In this document: in pieces, positions 8,267 through 16,734 of the stretch
Numbering within the stretch: position 1 is the first letter of the stretch
Layout of the letters: every line of letters begins with the position of its first letter
Source of the DNA: an uncultured Coriobacteriales bacterium
Lineage (GTDB): Bacteria; Actinomycetota; Coriobacteriia; Coriobacteriales; UMGS124
Direction: 5' to 3'
DNA: 64,000 nucleotides
Assembly: GCA_934654475.1 (NCBI GenBank)
Contig: CAKUFZ010000004.1
Span: 56,138 to 120,137 of the forward strand
The notes under the pieces: generated by a model
Told to the model about the DNA's origin: nothing
The model's input: only the letters and a program-made list of their open reading frames with translations
Databases searched by the model: none
Translations under genes and position numbers: made by a program

Positions 8267-8375
8267 GGCGCCAAACATTACATCCGTGCTCAAACAGCTT
8301 CGAAAAGAGAGAAGGCCCCAGTCGGGGCCTTCTCTCTTTTCTGCAGAACTGCGCGCGGATGTAATGTTCGGCGCC
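8267..8375. repeat. Nested palindrome around the rnpB terminator
   Basis: Two 20-base arms, 8267-8286 and 8356-8375, are inverted repeats with one mismatch. They are concentric with the 17-bp terminator stem at 8303-8340: both centre at about 8321. The bases between arms and terminator are also partly complementary. The whole 109-bp unit could extrude as one long hairpin and may be a small non-autonomous repeat element. Confidence 0.75.
8303..8340. terminator. Bidirectional terminator between rnpB and argD
   Basis: A perfect 17-bp stem with AGTC loop, beginning AAAAGAGAG and ending CTCTCTTTT, so a T-run follows on either strand. It can end both rnpB and the leftward argJBD transcript is not affected since that ends at 8693 and runs into it from the right. 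Confidence 0.85.
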
Positions 8376-8672
8376 TTGCGCGGCTTTCAGCCTGCTGGGA
8401 GGCACCTGTCTTTCCCGGCGCGGATGAAGGGTTGGGGGCGCAGGCTGGCTGGGTGTTGTGCGCAAGGCAGACACTGCGCGCGGGCCCAACACCTGGGGCC
8501 TTGCGCGGCTTTCAGCCTGCTGGAAAGCACCTATCTGTCCCCATGTCAAAAGGAAGTCGGAGGCGTAGGCTGGCTGGGTGTGGGCACGCAAGTCAGACAC
8601 GGCGCGCGGGTCCAACGCCTGGCGCCTTGCGCGGCTTTCAGCCTGCTGGGAGGCACCTTTCTTTCCCGGCGC
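8371..8672. repeat. Degenerate tandem repeat, unit about 125 bp
   Basis: A conserved core GCCTTGCGCGGCTTTCAGCC recurs at 8373, 8498 and 8624, spacings 125 and 126 bases, followed each time by TGCTGG, A/G-rich bases and GCACCT. Between cores, GGCTGGCTGGGTG and GCAGACAC-type blocks also recur. This fills the 450-bp gap between rnpB and argD; no credible coding frame is present. The first unit begins inside the right arm of the palindrome at 8356-8375. Confidence 0.8.
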
Positions 8673-8692
8673 GACTTTCGGCCTGTTGCGCG

Positions 8693-9883
8693 CTAGGCGA
8701 GGGACTTGAGGGCGGAGATGAGGGTGTCGACGTCGGAAGTGGTGATGGTAAGCGGGGGCAGGAGGCGCAGGACGTTGTTGTTGCAGGCATTGGCGACGAT
8801 GTGGCGCTCCATGAGGGCGTCCACCACGTCGTGGGCGTCATGGGCGGCGTCGAGGGTGGCGCCCACCATGAGGCCCTTGCCGCGCACCTCGGTGACGTAG
8901 GGCACGCCGGCCAGCTGCTCGCACAGGTAGGCGCCCACGGTCTGGGCAGCCTCGTCGAGCTTGCGGGCGCGCAGCTGCTCGAGCGTGGCGCGGGCCGCCG
9001 CCATGGCGAGCTGGCCGCCGCCGAAAGTCGAGCCCTGCATACCGGGCTTGAGCACCTGGGCGGCCTCGCCGCGCGCCACACAAGCACCGCACGGCACGCC
9101 CGAGGCGATGCCCTTGGCCAGGGTAAAGATGTCGGGCACGACGCCCTCCACCGTCTGGAAGCAGAAGGGCTTGCCGCAGCGGTACAGGCCCGTCTGCACC
9201 TCGTCGAAGATGACCAGGCAGTTGTTGGCGTCGGCGAGCTCGCGCACATGCTTCAGGTACTCGTCGCTCAGCGGCCACACACCGCTCTCGCCCTGGATGG
9301 GCTCCATCATGATTGCGCACACGTCCGGGCCCATGGCTGCGTCGAGTGCGGCGCAGTCGTTGGCGGGCACGGCGCGGAAGCCCACCGGCAGCGGCTGGAA
9401 AGGCTCCTGGAGCCAGTCCTGCGCCGTGGCTGCCAGCGTCTCCATGGTGCGGCCGTGGAAGCTGCCCTTGAGCGTAATGACAGTCTGGCACTCCGGGCCC
9501 TTGTGCTCGATGGCCCAGCGGCGCGCCGCCTTCATCGCGCACTCGTTGGCTTCGGCGCCGGAGTTGGCAAAGAACGTCTTCCAGCCATACTCCTCCCCTG
9601 CCAGGCGACAGATCTCCTGGGCAACCTCACCGCGGTTCTCAGCGTAGAAGTAGTTGGAGGTCTGCAACAGCTTGCCGGCCTGCTCGGCGATGGCGGCCGT
9701 CACCGCCGGGTCGGCGTGACCCAGCGGGCACACGGCAATGCCGGCGAGAAAGTCGAGGTACTCGGCGCCTTCGTCGTCATAGAGGTGGACGCCCTTGCCG
9801 CTCACGAAGAGCTTCGAGCGGCCATAGGTGTGCATCACGTAGGTGGCATCGAGTTCGCGGGCCTTGTTCAGAGCTTCGCCCAT
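8693..9883 (-). CDS. argD: Acetylornithine aminotransferase
   Basis: A 396-residue class III PLP aminotransferase converting N-acetylglutamate semialdehyde to N-acetylornithine. Motifs: FANSGAEANE, GSFHGRTMETLAATAQ, FDEVQTGLYRCG and the PLP lysine in TLAKGIASGVP. The ATG is preceded by GGGAGAACTACC. It is last in the leftward argJ-argB-argD group, 94 bases after argB. It may also serve as succinyldiaminopimelate aminotransferase, as many ArgD proteins do. Confidence 0.95.
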   Translation of the reverse strand: MGEALNKARELDATYVMHTYGRSKLFVSGKGVHLYDDEGAEYLDFLAGIAVCPLGHADPAVTAAIAEQAGKLLQTSNYFYAENRGEVAQEICRLAGEEYGWKTFFANSGAEANECAMKAARRWAIEHKGPECQTVITLKGSFHGRTMETLAATAQDWLQEPFQPLPVGFRAVPANDCAALDAAMGPDVCAIMMEPIQGESGVWPLSDEYLKHVRELADANNCLVIFDEVQTGLYRCGKPFCFQTVEGVVPDIFTLAKGIASGVPCGACVARGEAAQVLKPGMQGSTFGGGQLAMAAARATLEQLRARKLDEAAQTVGAYLCEQLAGVPYVTEVRGKGLMVGATLDAAHDAHDVVDALMERHIVANACNNNVLRLLPPLTITTSDVDTLISALKSLA

Positions 9884-9977
9884 GGTAGTTCTCCCATCTC
9901 AAAAGTGTCATAGGGGCGGTTGCGACCGCAATGCGTATGTACCCGCACGCTTTACCGCAGCCAGCCCCATGTGCATG

Positions 9978-10928
9978 CTATTTGTTGACGACGGTCCTCT
10001 TCACGCGAGAGAGGATGTCGTGGCGGTGCAGGTCGGCCTCGGTGCGGGCGATCATGGTGCCCACGCCGCAGTCGGTGAAGAGCTCGAGCACGAGCGAGTG
10101 CTCCACCGTGCCGTTGAGGATGTGGGCGCGCTGCACGCCGCCGTCGATCGCGTCGAGCACGGCACGAACCTTCGGGATCATGCCCTTGCTCAGCGTGCCG
10201 GAGTCCACCAGCGCCTGGGCGTCGGCGGCGGTAAGGCGGCTGATGAGCGAAGACTTGTCGGAGAAGTCACGGTACAGGCCGTCGACGTCGGTGAGGAAGA
10301 TGATCTTGGAGGCGTTGCAGGTCTGTGCCAGGGCGCTCGCGAAGGTGTCGGCGTTGACGTTGACCGCCTGGCCCTCGGGACCGATGCCCACGCTTGCGAT
10401 GACGGGGATGTAGCCCTTGTCGCACAGCTGGTTGACAAGCTCGGGGTCGACCATCTTGACCGAACCCACCAGACCCACCGACGGGTCGGCGATCTCGCAG
10501 TGCACCATCGACCCGTCGACACCCGACAGGCCCACCGCAAGATTGCCGTGGGCGTTGAGCGCCAGGACAAGCTCCTCGTTGACCTTGCCCGACAGGACCA
10601 TGCTCACCACGCGCATGACCTCGGGCGTCGTCACACGCAGGCCGTTCTTGAACTCGACGGGCAGGCCCAGCTTCTCCACGAGGGCGGAGATGTCCTTGCC
10701 GCCGCCATGCACGATGACGGGACGGGCGCCCACGAGCTTCATGAGCATGATGTCTTCCATCACCGAGGCGCGCAGGGTCTCGTCGACCATGGCCGCGCCG
10801 CCGTACTTGATGACGATTGTCTTGCCTGCCAGGGCCTTCACCCAAGGAAGCGCCTGCGTGAGAATGAGCGCGTGCTCCTGGGCCACCTCAAGGCTCGAGC
10901 GCTGCGCCTCTGTCTTCGTGTCTGACAT
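9978..10928 (-). CDS. argB: Acetylglutamate kinase
   Basis: A 316-residue amino-acid-kinase-fold enzyme phosphorylating N-acetylglutamate. Motifs: IVIKYGGAAM, VIVHGGGKDIS, VNVNADTFASALA, LTDVDGLYRD and the C-terminal CGVGTMI. The N-terminal extension of about 20 residues before the first strand resembles the helix found in arginine-inhibited kinases, so feedback inhibition by arginine is plausible. It starts 6 bases after argJ ends. Confidence 0.95.
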   Translation of the reverse strand: MSDTKTEAQRSSLEVAQEHALILTQALPWVKALAGKTIVIKYGGAAMVDETLRASVMEDIMLMKLVGARPVIVHGGGKDISALVEKLGLPVEFKNGLRVTTPEVMRVVSMVLSGKVNEELVLALNAHGNLAVGLSGVDGSMVHCEIADPSVGLVGSVKMVDPELVNQLCDKGYIPVIASVGIGPEGQAVNVNADTFASALAQTCNASKIIFLTDVDGLYRDFSDKSSLISRLTAADAQALVDSGTLSKGMIPKVRAVLDAIDGGVQRAHILNGTVEHSLVLELFTDCGVGTMIARTEADLHRHDILSRVKRTVVNK

Positions 10929-10934
10929 AGTTCG

Positions 10935-12203
10935 CTAGCTCCTGTAGTCGGCGTTGATGGAGATGTAGCCGTGCGTGAGGTCGCAGGTCCAGATGGTGGA
11001 CTGGCACTCGCCGGCGCCCAGGTCGCACACGATGTCGACCTGCGGCTGCTCGAAACGGGCCAGGGCCTCGTCCTCGTCGAAGTCTACCACCAGACCGCCG
11101 CGGCACACCGGGATGCCCAGGATGTCGATGTCGACGTCGTACTGGTCGAACTTGGCGCCCGAGCGCCCCAGGGCGGCGGCGATGCGGCCCCAGTTTGCGT
11201 CATGGCCGGCGATGGCGGTCTTCACAAGCGGAGAAGTGGCCACCGTGCGCGCGGCCGCGTCGGCGTCGTCTTGCGTGGCGGCGCCCATAACGGTGACGCA
11301 CACAAGGCGCGTGGCGCCCTCGCCGTCGGCCGCAATCTGACGGGCAAGGCCCGAGCACACCTCGAGCAGAGCCGCCGCGAAGGCGTCGTAGCGGGCGCCC
11401 TGGGCGGACTCGATGGTCTCGCCGCCGGCCGCACCGCTCGCCATGATGACGCAGGTGTCATTGGTGGAGGTGTCCGAGTCCACCGTTACGCGGTTGAACG
11501 TGGCGTCGACGGCGGCATGCAGGGCGCAGTCGAGCACGGCGGGGGCAACGGGGGCGTCGGTGGTGAGCATGCAGATCATCGTCGCCATGTTGGGGCTGAT
11601 CATGCCCGAACCCTTGCACATGCCGCCCAGGTGATAGACGGCACCCGATTCGTCGCGCCAGGCGACGGCGCAGCGCTTGGGCTTGGTATCGGTCGTCATG
11701 ATGGCGCAGGCGCACGCGTAATCGTTGATCTCGAGGTCGCGCCCGAGCACAGCGGCGACCTTCGGAAGGCCCGCCTGCATCGTGTCCATGTTGAGATGCT
11801 GGCCGATGATACCGGTTGAGGCGACAAGCACCTGCTCAGCCGGGCAGTCGAGGATAGAGGCGACCATGTCGGCCGTCTTGTAGGCATTGCGCAGGCCCGG
11901 CTCGCCGGTCGCGGCGTTGGCGTACTTGGTGTTGGCGACAAAGGCGCGCGCATAGCCCGACTGAGCGATATGCTCGCGGTCGACCGTGACGGGGGCGGCG
12001 CAGAAGACGTTGGTGGTGAACACGCCGGCAACGGCGGCGGGCTCGTCGGCCACGACCATGGCCAGGTCGAGGCGGTCGGGATCGGGCTGGAAACCTGCGT
12101 GCACGGCGCCGGCCTTGAACCCGGCGGCCACGCACACGCCGCCCTCCACATGCGAACCGGTGAAACCCGCGCTTGCGGGCACTTGCAGGGGCTTGTACTC
12201 CAT
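10935..12203 (-). CDS. argJ: Glutamate N-acetyltransferase / amino-acid acetyltransferase ArgJ
   Basis: A 422-residue ArgJ that recycles the acetyl group from acetylornithine to glutamate and may also use acetyl-CoA. The self-cleavage site is in KGSGMISPNMATMICM, where the Thr of ATM becomes the nucleophile of the beta chain. Other family blocks: STGIIGQ, DSDTSTNDT and GHDANWGRI. It is first in argJ-argB-argD. No argC lies upstream; a tRNA gene occupies that place, so argC must be elsewhere. Confidence 0.95.
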   Translation of the reverse strand: MEYKPLQVPASAGFTGSHVEGGVCVAAGFKAGAVHAGFQPDPDRLDLAMVVADEPAAVAGVFTTNVFCAAPVTVDREHIAQSGYARAFVANTKYANAATGEPGLRNAYKTADMVASILDCPAEQVLVASTGIIGQHLNMDTMQAGLPKVAAVLGRDLEINDYACACAIMTTDTKPKRCAVAWRDESGAVYHLGGMCKGSGMISPNMATMICMLTTDAPVAPAVLDCALHAAVDATFNRVTVDSDTSTNDTCVIMASGAAGGETIESAQGARYDAFAAALLEVCSGLARQIAADGEGATRLVCVTVMGAATQDDADAAARTVATSPLVKTAIAGHDANWGRIAAALGRSGAKFDQYDVDIDILGIPVCRGGLVVDFDEDEALARFEQPQVDIVCDLGAGECQSTIWTCDLTHGYISINADYRS

Positions 12204-12315
12204 GGTCAGTCCTTAGTCGAAGTACCACTGAATAAAGTACGGGTAATATACTTTTTGGTGAGTGGAACTGCTTTTAGAATACAAATTAGTTGCGGAATAC
12301 ACACAACAGCGGCAT
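12204..12315 (-). promoter_or_regulatory. argJ upstream region with TATATT box and ARG-like half-site
   Basis: An AT-rich stretch upstream of argJ. On the leftward strand GTATATTAC lies about 45 bases before the ATG and may be a -10. The + strand has TGAATAAAG at 12229, the same TGAATAAA half-site seen upstream of argF (1802-1810 region), consistent with ArgR control. No perfect ArgR box was found. Confidence 0.35.
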
Positions 12316-12350
12316 AAAAAAACTGCCGACCCGCAGATGCGAATCGGCAG
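12316..12350 (-). terminator. Terminator of tRNA-Ala
   Basis: Leftward stem CTGCCGA/TCGGCAG with an inner CGCA/TGCG pairing, followed by seven T. It lies 13 bases after the tRNA 3' end. Confidence 0.85.
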
Positions 12351-12362
12351 TCTCAATGTCGG

Positions 12363-12438
12363 TGGTGGAGATGAGGGGAGTCGAACCCCCGACCTCTGCC
12401 ATGCGAAGGCAGCGCTCTCCCAACTGAGCCACATCCCC
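12363..12438 (-). tRNA. tRNA-Ala (CGC)
   Basis: A 76-nt cloverleaf with encoded CCA. The acceptor pairs GGGGATG with CATCTCC, which contains the G3:U70 identity pair of alanine tRNA. The anticodon loop is TTCGCAT between CTGCC and GGCAG, giving anticodon CGC (codon GCG). The T arm GGTTCGACTCC is canonical. Confidence 0.97.
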
Positions 12439-12497
12439 AAAACAAAGTGCAACGGTTATTCTTACATTGTGTGCAAACGCTGTCAAGAACCGAAATC

Positions 12498-12532
12498 AAA
12501 AAAGGCGCGATGCAGCAAGCCTGCACCGCGCC
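12498..12532 (-). terminator. Terminator after the 6S-like RNA
   Basis: Leftward 12-bp stem with one mismatch (12521-12532 with 12504-12515, 5-nt loop) followed by six T. The transcript it would end comes from the promoter at 12720-12748. Confidence 0.8.
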
Positions 12533-12714
12533 CCCACATTTACGGTAAGGTCCAACCCCCACAAAGTTGCAAGTTGGCCCACCTCATCGAGGTGGGTACC
12601 CTCCTCGTGCATTTTGGCTTCCCCAACAAAGGAGGATATCCATAGGGCACGCAATCCTGGGTTCCCTGCAAATTAATGTCGGCCGACCGCAGCTGGATAG
12701 CGGAGGCTGGACGG
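12498..12714 (-). ncRNA. ssrS: Probable 6S RNA
   Basis: No protein fits this 217-base unit, which has its own promoter and terminator. The 5' segment at 12712-12702 pairs over 11 consecutive positions (two wobble) with 12560-12550, a closing stem as in 6S RNA. The 3' half contains GGAAGCCAAAATGCACGA and then a short hairpin CCCACCTC-ATC-GAGGTGGG, matching the order seen in 6S RNA of E. coli (GAAGCC..AAA..GC, then a small CCUUG-type hairpin). 6S RNA binds the housekeeping RNA polymerase by mimicking an open promoter. The call is by pattern and not by covariance search. Confidence 0.68.
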
Positions 12715-12719
12715 CTCAA

Positions 12720-12748
12720 ACTATAGCAATATTGCCCCCGCGCGTGAA
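12720..12748 (-). promoter_or_regulatory. Promoter of the 6S-like RNA
   Basis: On the leftward strand TTCACG (12748-12743), a 17-bp spacer and TATAGT (12725-12720). Transcription would start near 12714, at the base of the 11-bp closing stem. Confidence 0.65.
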
Positions 12749-12951
12749 GAGAGAATCTTGCACAGTTTTCAACATTCTTTGCGCCCCTGCCATGAAACTC
12801 CTGACAGAAGCTCTCAAACCCTCTGGTAGAGCTGTGCAGTGTGGCCTCCCATCAGCCCGACTTCAGTTCCAACGGGTAAAATCGCATGTGATTCTATTGA
12901 GCCGCCCCATGCCGGCACCTTATCGGCAGGGCGGCGAATAAAGGAGCAACT

Positions 12952-15372
12952 ATGCGCCGCAACCACATCAGCGCGCCCCACCCGTGCGCGCAGACTTTGA
13001 GCGCCCTTGCCCTGCTGGCATCCCTTGCCGTTCCAGCAGGCTTTGTCGCACCCGCCTTTGCAGATGAGGCGCAAGACGCCGAACAAGGCGCACAGGCCAC
13101 CGAGCAGACCGCGCAGTCCTCCGGGGCCGCCACGTCCGCCTCGACGCAGGCTTTGGCCCAGCCCCTTTCGGTAAAGAGCCTCTCGTGGGACTCGATTGAG
13201 GCAGACGAGGCGCTGCAGGGCCTCGTTGCACAGAACTCCCTGGCAGTTGATGTGTCCCTCACCAATGATACCGCCGCCGTGCAGGCGTTCTACACCGCCT
13301 TCAACGACATGCGCTCCCAGGTTGGGTCTGCCGCAATCGCACAGGACGCCGACCTCGAGACTGCCGCCTGGCAGCGCGCCGCCGAAAGCGTGCTGGCACG
13401 CTCGGACATCCGCCCCGATGGGACGGCCTTCAACACCGCAAACGAGCGCATCGCCGCCGAGGTGCTCGTTTGGGGTTCTGCAACCGACGAAACCGACGCC
13501 AAGACGGTCCTCGCCACGCTCGTCAGCAGCGACGACTACGCAACGCAGGCCGGCTGGCTCATGGACGCCACGAACATCGGCTGCGCATGCGTGCGCGATG
13601 CGGACGGCAACGTCTCCTGGGCGATCGAGCTCTCCTTTGACGGCGCCGCCCAATCCCAGGCGCAGGTTGCCTCAGGCGAGGCGACCTACACGGTCAATGT
13701 CGCCGCCGCCAACGTCACGAACGTCACGCTGCCCGAAAAACTCGAGATGAAGAGCGGTGACGTCGTTCAACCCAGCCTTGAGGCCACCGTGGAGGGCACC
13801 CTGTGGTTCGGCCCGGCGGGCTATTCCTACGACTTCACCGGAGCCAAAGTTGCCGTGAAGACGGGCAGCTTCATCTGGAACAGCGCGAACACCTCCATCG
13901 TCTCGGCCACCGCCGACGGCACGCTCACGGCGATCAAGGCCGGCACCGTCACCATCAGCGCCACCGACGCCGACGGTTCCAACCCGCGTTTTGGCGTCGT
14001 CGTTGTCGACGGAGGAGCCCCCACTGCCGCCTACGACCTGGGCACATGCACCATCGTGGGCATTACCGGCGAGGACGGCAAGGGCAACTTCTACCTCAAC
14101 GACCAGGGCACCGTCACAATGCCCAACTTCAACGTCATGGCACCCGACGGCACCGTCATCGACCCGGTGAACTACACCGCCACTATCAACTACAACGAGC
14201 GCACCTCGATAGCCGTGCTCACGGTGAAGGCGAACTCCAAGAGCGAGCTGTGCTCGGGCATTGTCACCCGCCAACTCACCGTCGTGGACCCCGCCAAGCT
14301 GGCCGCCCAACAAGCGGCGGCCGAGGCTGAGGCGGCCCAGGAGGCACAGGCGAACGAGGACGAGGGCACAGCGGGCGCCGAAGGCGAAACGGGTGCCCAG
14401 GACGGCGAGGCAGGCGACCAAGGCAACACGGGCGTCACGGGCGAGGAAGGCTCCGAGGGCGTCCAAAGCGTCACGGGTGAGGAAGGCTCCGAGGGCACCC
14501 AAAGCGACGAAGGCGAGGCAGGCTCCGAGGGTGACCAGGAAGCTGCGGATTCCAACGCAGACGACGCCGATGCCCAGGGCGGCGAGGACGCTCCCGCAGC
14601 GAATGCTGAAGGCGGTCAGGACGACTCCACCGCAGACGCCAGTGGCGCCGAGGCAGCAGACCCGGATGCCGCCACCCTACCCGAAGGCTCGGGCGATGCG
14701 CGGGGCACCGGTGACGTTGAGACCATCACGACCACCAAGGACATCTCCCAGGGCCAGCTCACGCTTAGCTTCTCGTCGCTCACCTATACCGGCTCGCCCA
14801 TTCAGGCCACGGGTGCCACGCTCACCGTCGGCGGCACGACGCTCACCGAGGGCACCGACTACACCCTGAGCTATTCCGACAACGTGAAGGTCGGCACGGC
14901 GACCGCGACTGCAACCGGCATCGGGGCCTGCACCGGCTCGCTGAAGACGACGTTTGACATCGCACCGGCAGACATGAGCCTCACGAGCGTCACGATGCCG
15001 AACCTGCCCTACACCGGGCAGGCAATGTCGCCTCAGCCCAAGTCCGTCACCTACGAGGTCGACGGCGTCACCACCGAGCTTGTCGTGGGCGTGGATTACC
15101 AGGTCGTGGGCTTCACCAACAACACGAACATCGGCGACGCCACAGTCGTGTTGCAAGGCATGGGCAACTTCACGGGCACGCTGATTGCCAACTGGAAGAT
15201 CGTGCAGCAGGGCACGGAGGACGCAGGCACCACGCTGACCATCCCCCAAACGGCCGACCCCACCGACTTTGCAGGCATAACCGCCTTCGGAGTTGCCGGG
15301 TCGCTGCTCCTGACCGCAGCAGGCGCTCTGTTCGCCCGCATGCGCCGCAATGCGGCGAAGGCCGGGAGGTAA
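12952..15372 (+). CDS. Large secreted cell-surface protein with CAP-like, Ig-like and MBG-like repeats
   Basis: An 806-residue exported protein. A signal peptide with Ala-rich core ends near AFADEA (about residue 38). Residues about 95-225 resemble a CAP/SCP (YkwD-like) domain (FYTAFNDMRSQVG, NTANERIAAEVLVWG). Residues about 245-340 look like a Big_2 Ig-like domain ending in IKAGTVTISATDADG. An acidic Gly/Glu-rich linker with two TGEEGSEG units follows, then two repeats containing YTGSPIQATG and YTGQAMSPQP. The C-terminus has IPQTAD (residue 764), a hydrophobic stretch and RMRRNAAKAGR, the layout of a sortase signal but with Ala for the Gly of LPxTG. AAAGGAG precedes the ATG. Function is probably adhesive or wall-associated. 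Confidence 0.75.
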   Translation: MRRNHISAPHPCAQTLSALALLASLAVPAGFVAPAFADEAQDAEQGAQATEQTAQSSGAATSASTQALAQPLSVKSLSWDSIEADEALQGLVAQNSLAVDVSLTNDTAAVQAFYTAFNDMRSQVGSAAIAQDADLETAAWQRAAESVLARSDIRPDGTAFNTANERIAAEVLVWGSATDETDAKTVLATLVSSDDYATQAGWLMDATNIGCACVRDADGNVSWAIELSFDGAAQSQAQVASGEATYTVNVAAANVTNVTLPEKLEMKSGDVVQPSLEATVEGTLWFGPAGYSYDFTGAKVAVKTGSFIWNSANTSIVSATADGTLTAIKAGTVTISATDADGSNPRFGVVVVDGGAPTAAYDLGTCTIVGITGEDGKGNFYLNDQGTVTMPNFNVMAPDGTVIDPVNYTATINYNERTSIAVLTVKANSKSELCSGIVTRQLTVVDPAKLAAQQAAAEAEAAQEAQANEDEGTAGAEGETGAQDGEAGDQGNTGVTGEEGSEGVQSVTGEEGSEGTQSDEGEAGSEGDQEAADSNADDADAQGGEDAPAANAEGGQDDSTADASGAEAADPDAATLPEGSGDARGTGDVETITTTKDISQGQLTLSFSSLTYTGSPIQATGATLTVGGTTLTEGTDYTLSYSDNVKVGTATATATGIGACTGSLKTTFDIAPADMSLTSVTMPNLPYTGQAMSPQPKSVTYEVDGVTTELVVGVDYQVVGFTNNTNIGDATVVLQGMGNFTGTLIANWKIVQQGTEDAGTTLTIPQTADPTDFAGITAFGVAGSLLLTAAGALFARMRRNAAKAGR

Positions 15373-15376
15373 GCGC

Positions 15377-16531
15377 GTGAACCCGACCGAGCATTATCCC
15401 CTTCTCTTTCTTGTTGCGCTGCTTGCGACGCTCCTGGCAACCCCTCTTGCCAAGTGCATCGCCCAGCACCTGGGTGCCATCGACAAGCCCGACGAAAGGC
15501 GCATCAACAAGGTGCCGATTCCCCGCATGGGCGGCATCGGCATCGCACTGGGACTTGTGGCTGCCGTGGCGGTGCAAGTGGCGGGAACCAAGCTGCTTGG
15601 ATGGCCCACCGTCTTCGTCCCGCATATGCAGCTGCAGGGCGTCGACTACAAGCTGCTGACCGTTGCCGTCGTCATTGTCTTCCTCACGGGCGCCATCGAC
15701 GACGTGCGCAACCTCAAGCCTCGCCAGAAACTGTTGGGGCAGATTCTCGCTGCATGCGTAGCCGCTGCCTCCGGCCTGGTCATCGGCAATGTCGCCAACC
15801 CCTTCACGGCCGAGCTCATTCCCATCGGATGGCTCGCCTACCCCATCACGGTCGTCTACCTCGTGGCCTTCACCAACGTCATCAACCTCATCGACGGACT
15901 CGACGGCCTTGCAGCCGGCATCACGGCCATCTCCTGCGCCGCAATGTTCTATCTGTCCTACGAGGCCCACCAGATTGACGCCGCTGTGCTTGCCTGCATC
16001 CTCGCCGGCTGCTGCCTGGGCTTTTTGCGCTACAACTTCAACCCGGCATCGATCTTCATGGGCGACTGCGGCTCGAACATGCTGGGCTTTTTGCTCGGTG
16101 TCATCGCGTTGCTGGGCGTCAACCGCGTCGCGGCGGCCACGACCCTCATTGTGCCGCTCGTCATCGCCGGCGTGCCCATCATCGACACGTTTGCCGCCAT
16201 CGTGCGCCGTCGTCGCGGCCATACAGCCATTTCGCAGGCCGACACCGGCCACATCCAGCACAGGCTCATCAAGCAGGGCTTCGACCAGAAGCAGGCCGCA
16301 CTCATGATCTACGGCTGGTCGATCCTTCTGGCAGCAGGCGCCACCATCATGACCAAGGTCGCGCTCCCCTTGCGTTTCGTCGTGTTCATCCTGCTTGTAG
16401 GCGTCTCGGCTGTCTTCATCAAGAAGCTGCACCTCTTTGAGCCCGTGCTGCTGCACCGCTACAACCCCAAGACGCATACCGATGAGATCGTAAGCGCCGA
16501 CCAGGCAGAGGCGGAAGGCTCAAGCAAGTAG
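15377..16531 (+). CDS. tagO: UDP-GlcNAc:undecaprenyl-phosphate GlcNAc-1-phosphate transferase, TagO/WecA type
   Basis: A 384-residue membrane phosphoglycosyltransferase that starts a lipid-linked wall polymer. Motifs: DDVRNLKPRQK, NLIDGLDGLAAG, FMGDCGSNMLG and RRRGHTAISQAD followed by HIQHRL (the cytoplasmic His loop, with Gln for one His). About ten membrane segments. GTG at 15377 is chosen because GGGAGGT sits 6 bases before it; it lies 4 bases after the surface-protein gene, so the two are likely cotranscribed. It may supply the polymer modified by the dlt-like system, but that link is inference. Confidence 0.88.
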   Translation: MNPTEHYPLLFLVALLATLLATPLAKCIAQHLGAIDKPDERRINKVPIPRMGGIGIALGLVAAVAVQVAGTKLLGWPTVFVPHMQLQGVDYKLLTVAVVIVFLTGAIDDVRNLKPRQKLLGQILAACVAAASGLVIGNVANPFTAELIPIGWLAYPITVVYLVAFTNVINLIDGLDGLAAGITAISCAAMFYLSYEAHQIDAAVLACILAGCCLGFLRYNFNPASIFMGDCGSNMLGFLLGVIALLGVNRVAAATTLIVPLVIAGVPIIDTFAAIVRRRRGHTAISQADTGHIQHRLIKQGFDQKQAALMIYGWSILLAAGATIMTKVALPLRFVVFILLVGVSAVFIKKLHLFEPVLLHRYNPKTHTDEIVSADQAEAEGSSK

Positions 16532-16569
16532 ATTGACAAGCAGGCAAGTCGCACGCTCCACCACACACG

Positions 16570-16607
16570 GCGCCCCATGTGCACGAGATGCAACATGGGG
16601 CGCTTTT
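16570..16607 (+). terminator. Terminator of the surface protein-tagO unit
   Basis: An 11-bp perfect stem (16570-16580 with 16593-16603, 12-nt loop) followed by TTTT, 38 bases after tagO. Confidence 0.85.
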
Positions 16608-16663
16608 GTATGTACCGGTTGCGCACGCTGTCTGCGCGCGCTTGCAGGTACTCCCCTGCATGC

Positions 16664-16699
16664 AAAAAAGGGGCCGCCCTCCTTTCGGAAGACGACCCC
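16664..16699 (-). terminator. Terminator of infC-rpmI-rplT
   Basis: Leftward stem with GGGGTCG and CGGCCCC ends and an inner CTTCC/GGAGG pairing, GAAA loop, then six T. It lies 35 bases after rplT. Confidence 0.82.
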
Positions 16700-16734
16700 T
16701 TCATGATTCAAGAAAACCTTGAACGCGAGATAAC

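Noticed and set aside
5118..8615. An 1165-codon open frame on the - strand.
   Set aside because: Antisense to the MBOAT and DltD-like genes and runs through rnpB.
12541..12714. T-box leader suspected from GGTTGGACC before a terminator.
   Set aside because: No gene follows that would be controlled (a tRNA does), and the T-box consensus is incomplete. The 11-bp end-to-end stem fits 6S RNA better.
14420..14560. CRISPR-like short repeats.
   Set aside because: They are in-frame TGEEGSEG codon repeats in the surface-protein linker with no spacers of constant size.
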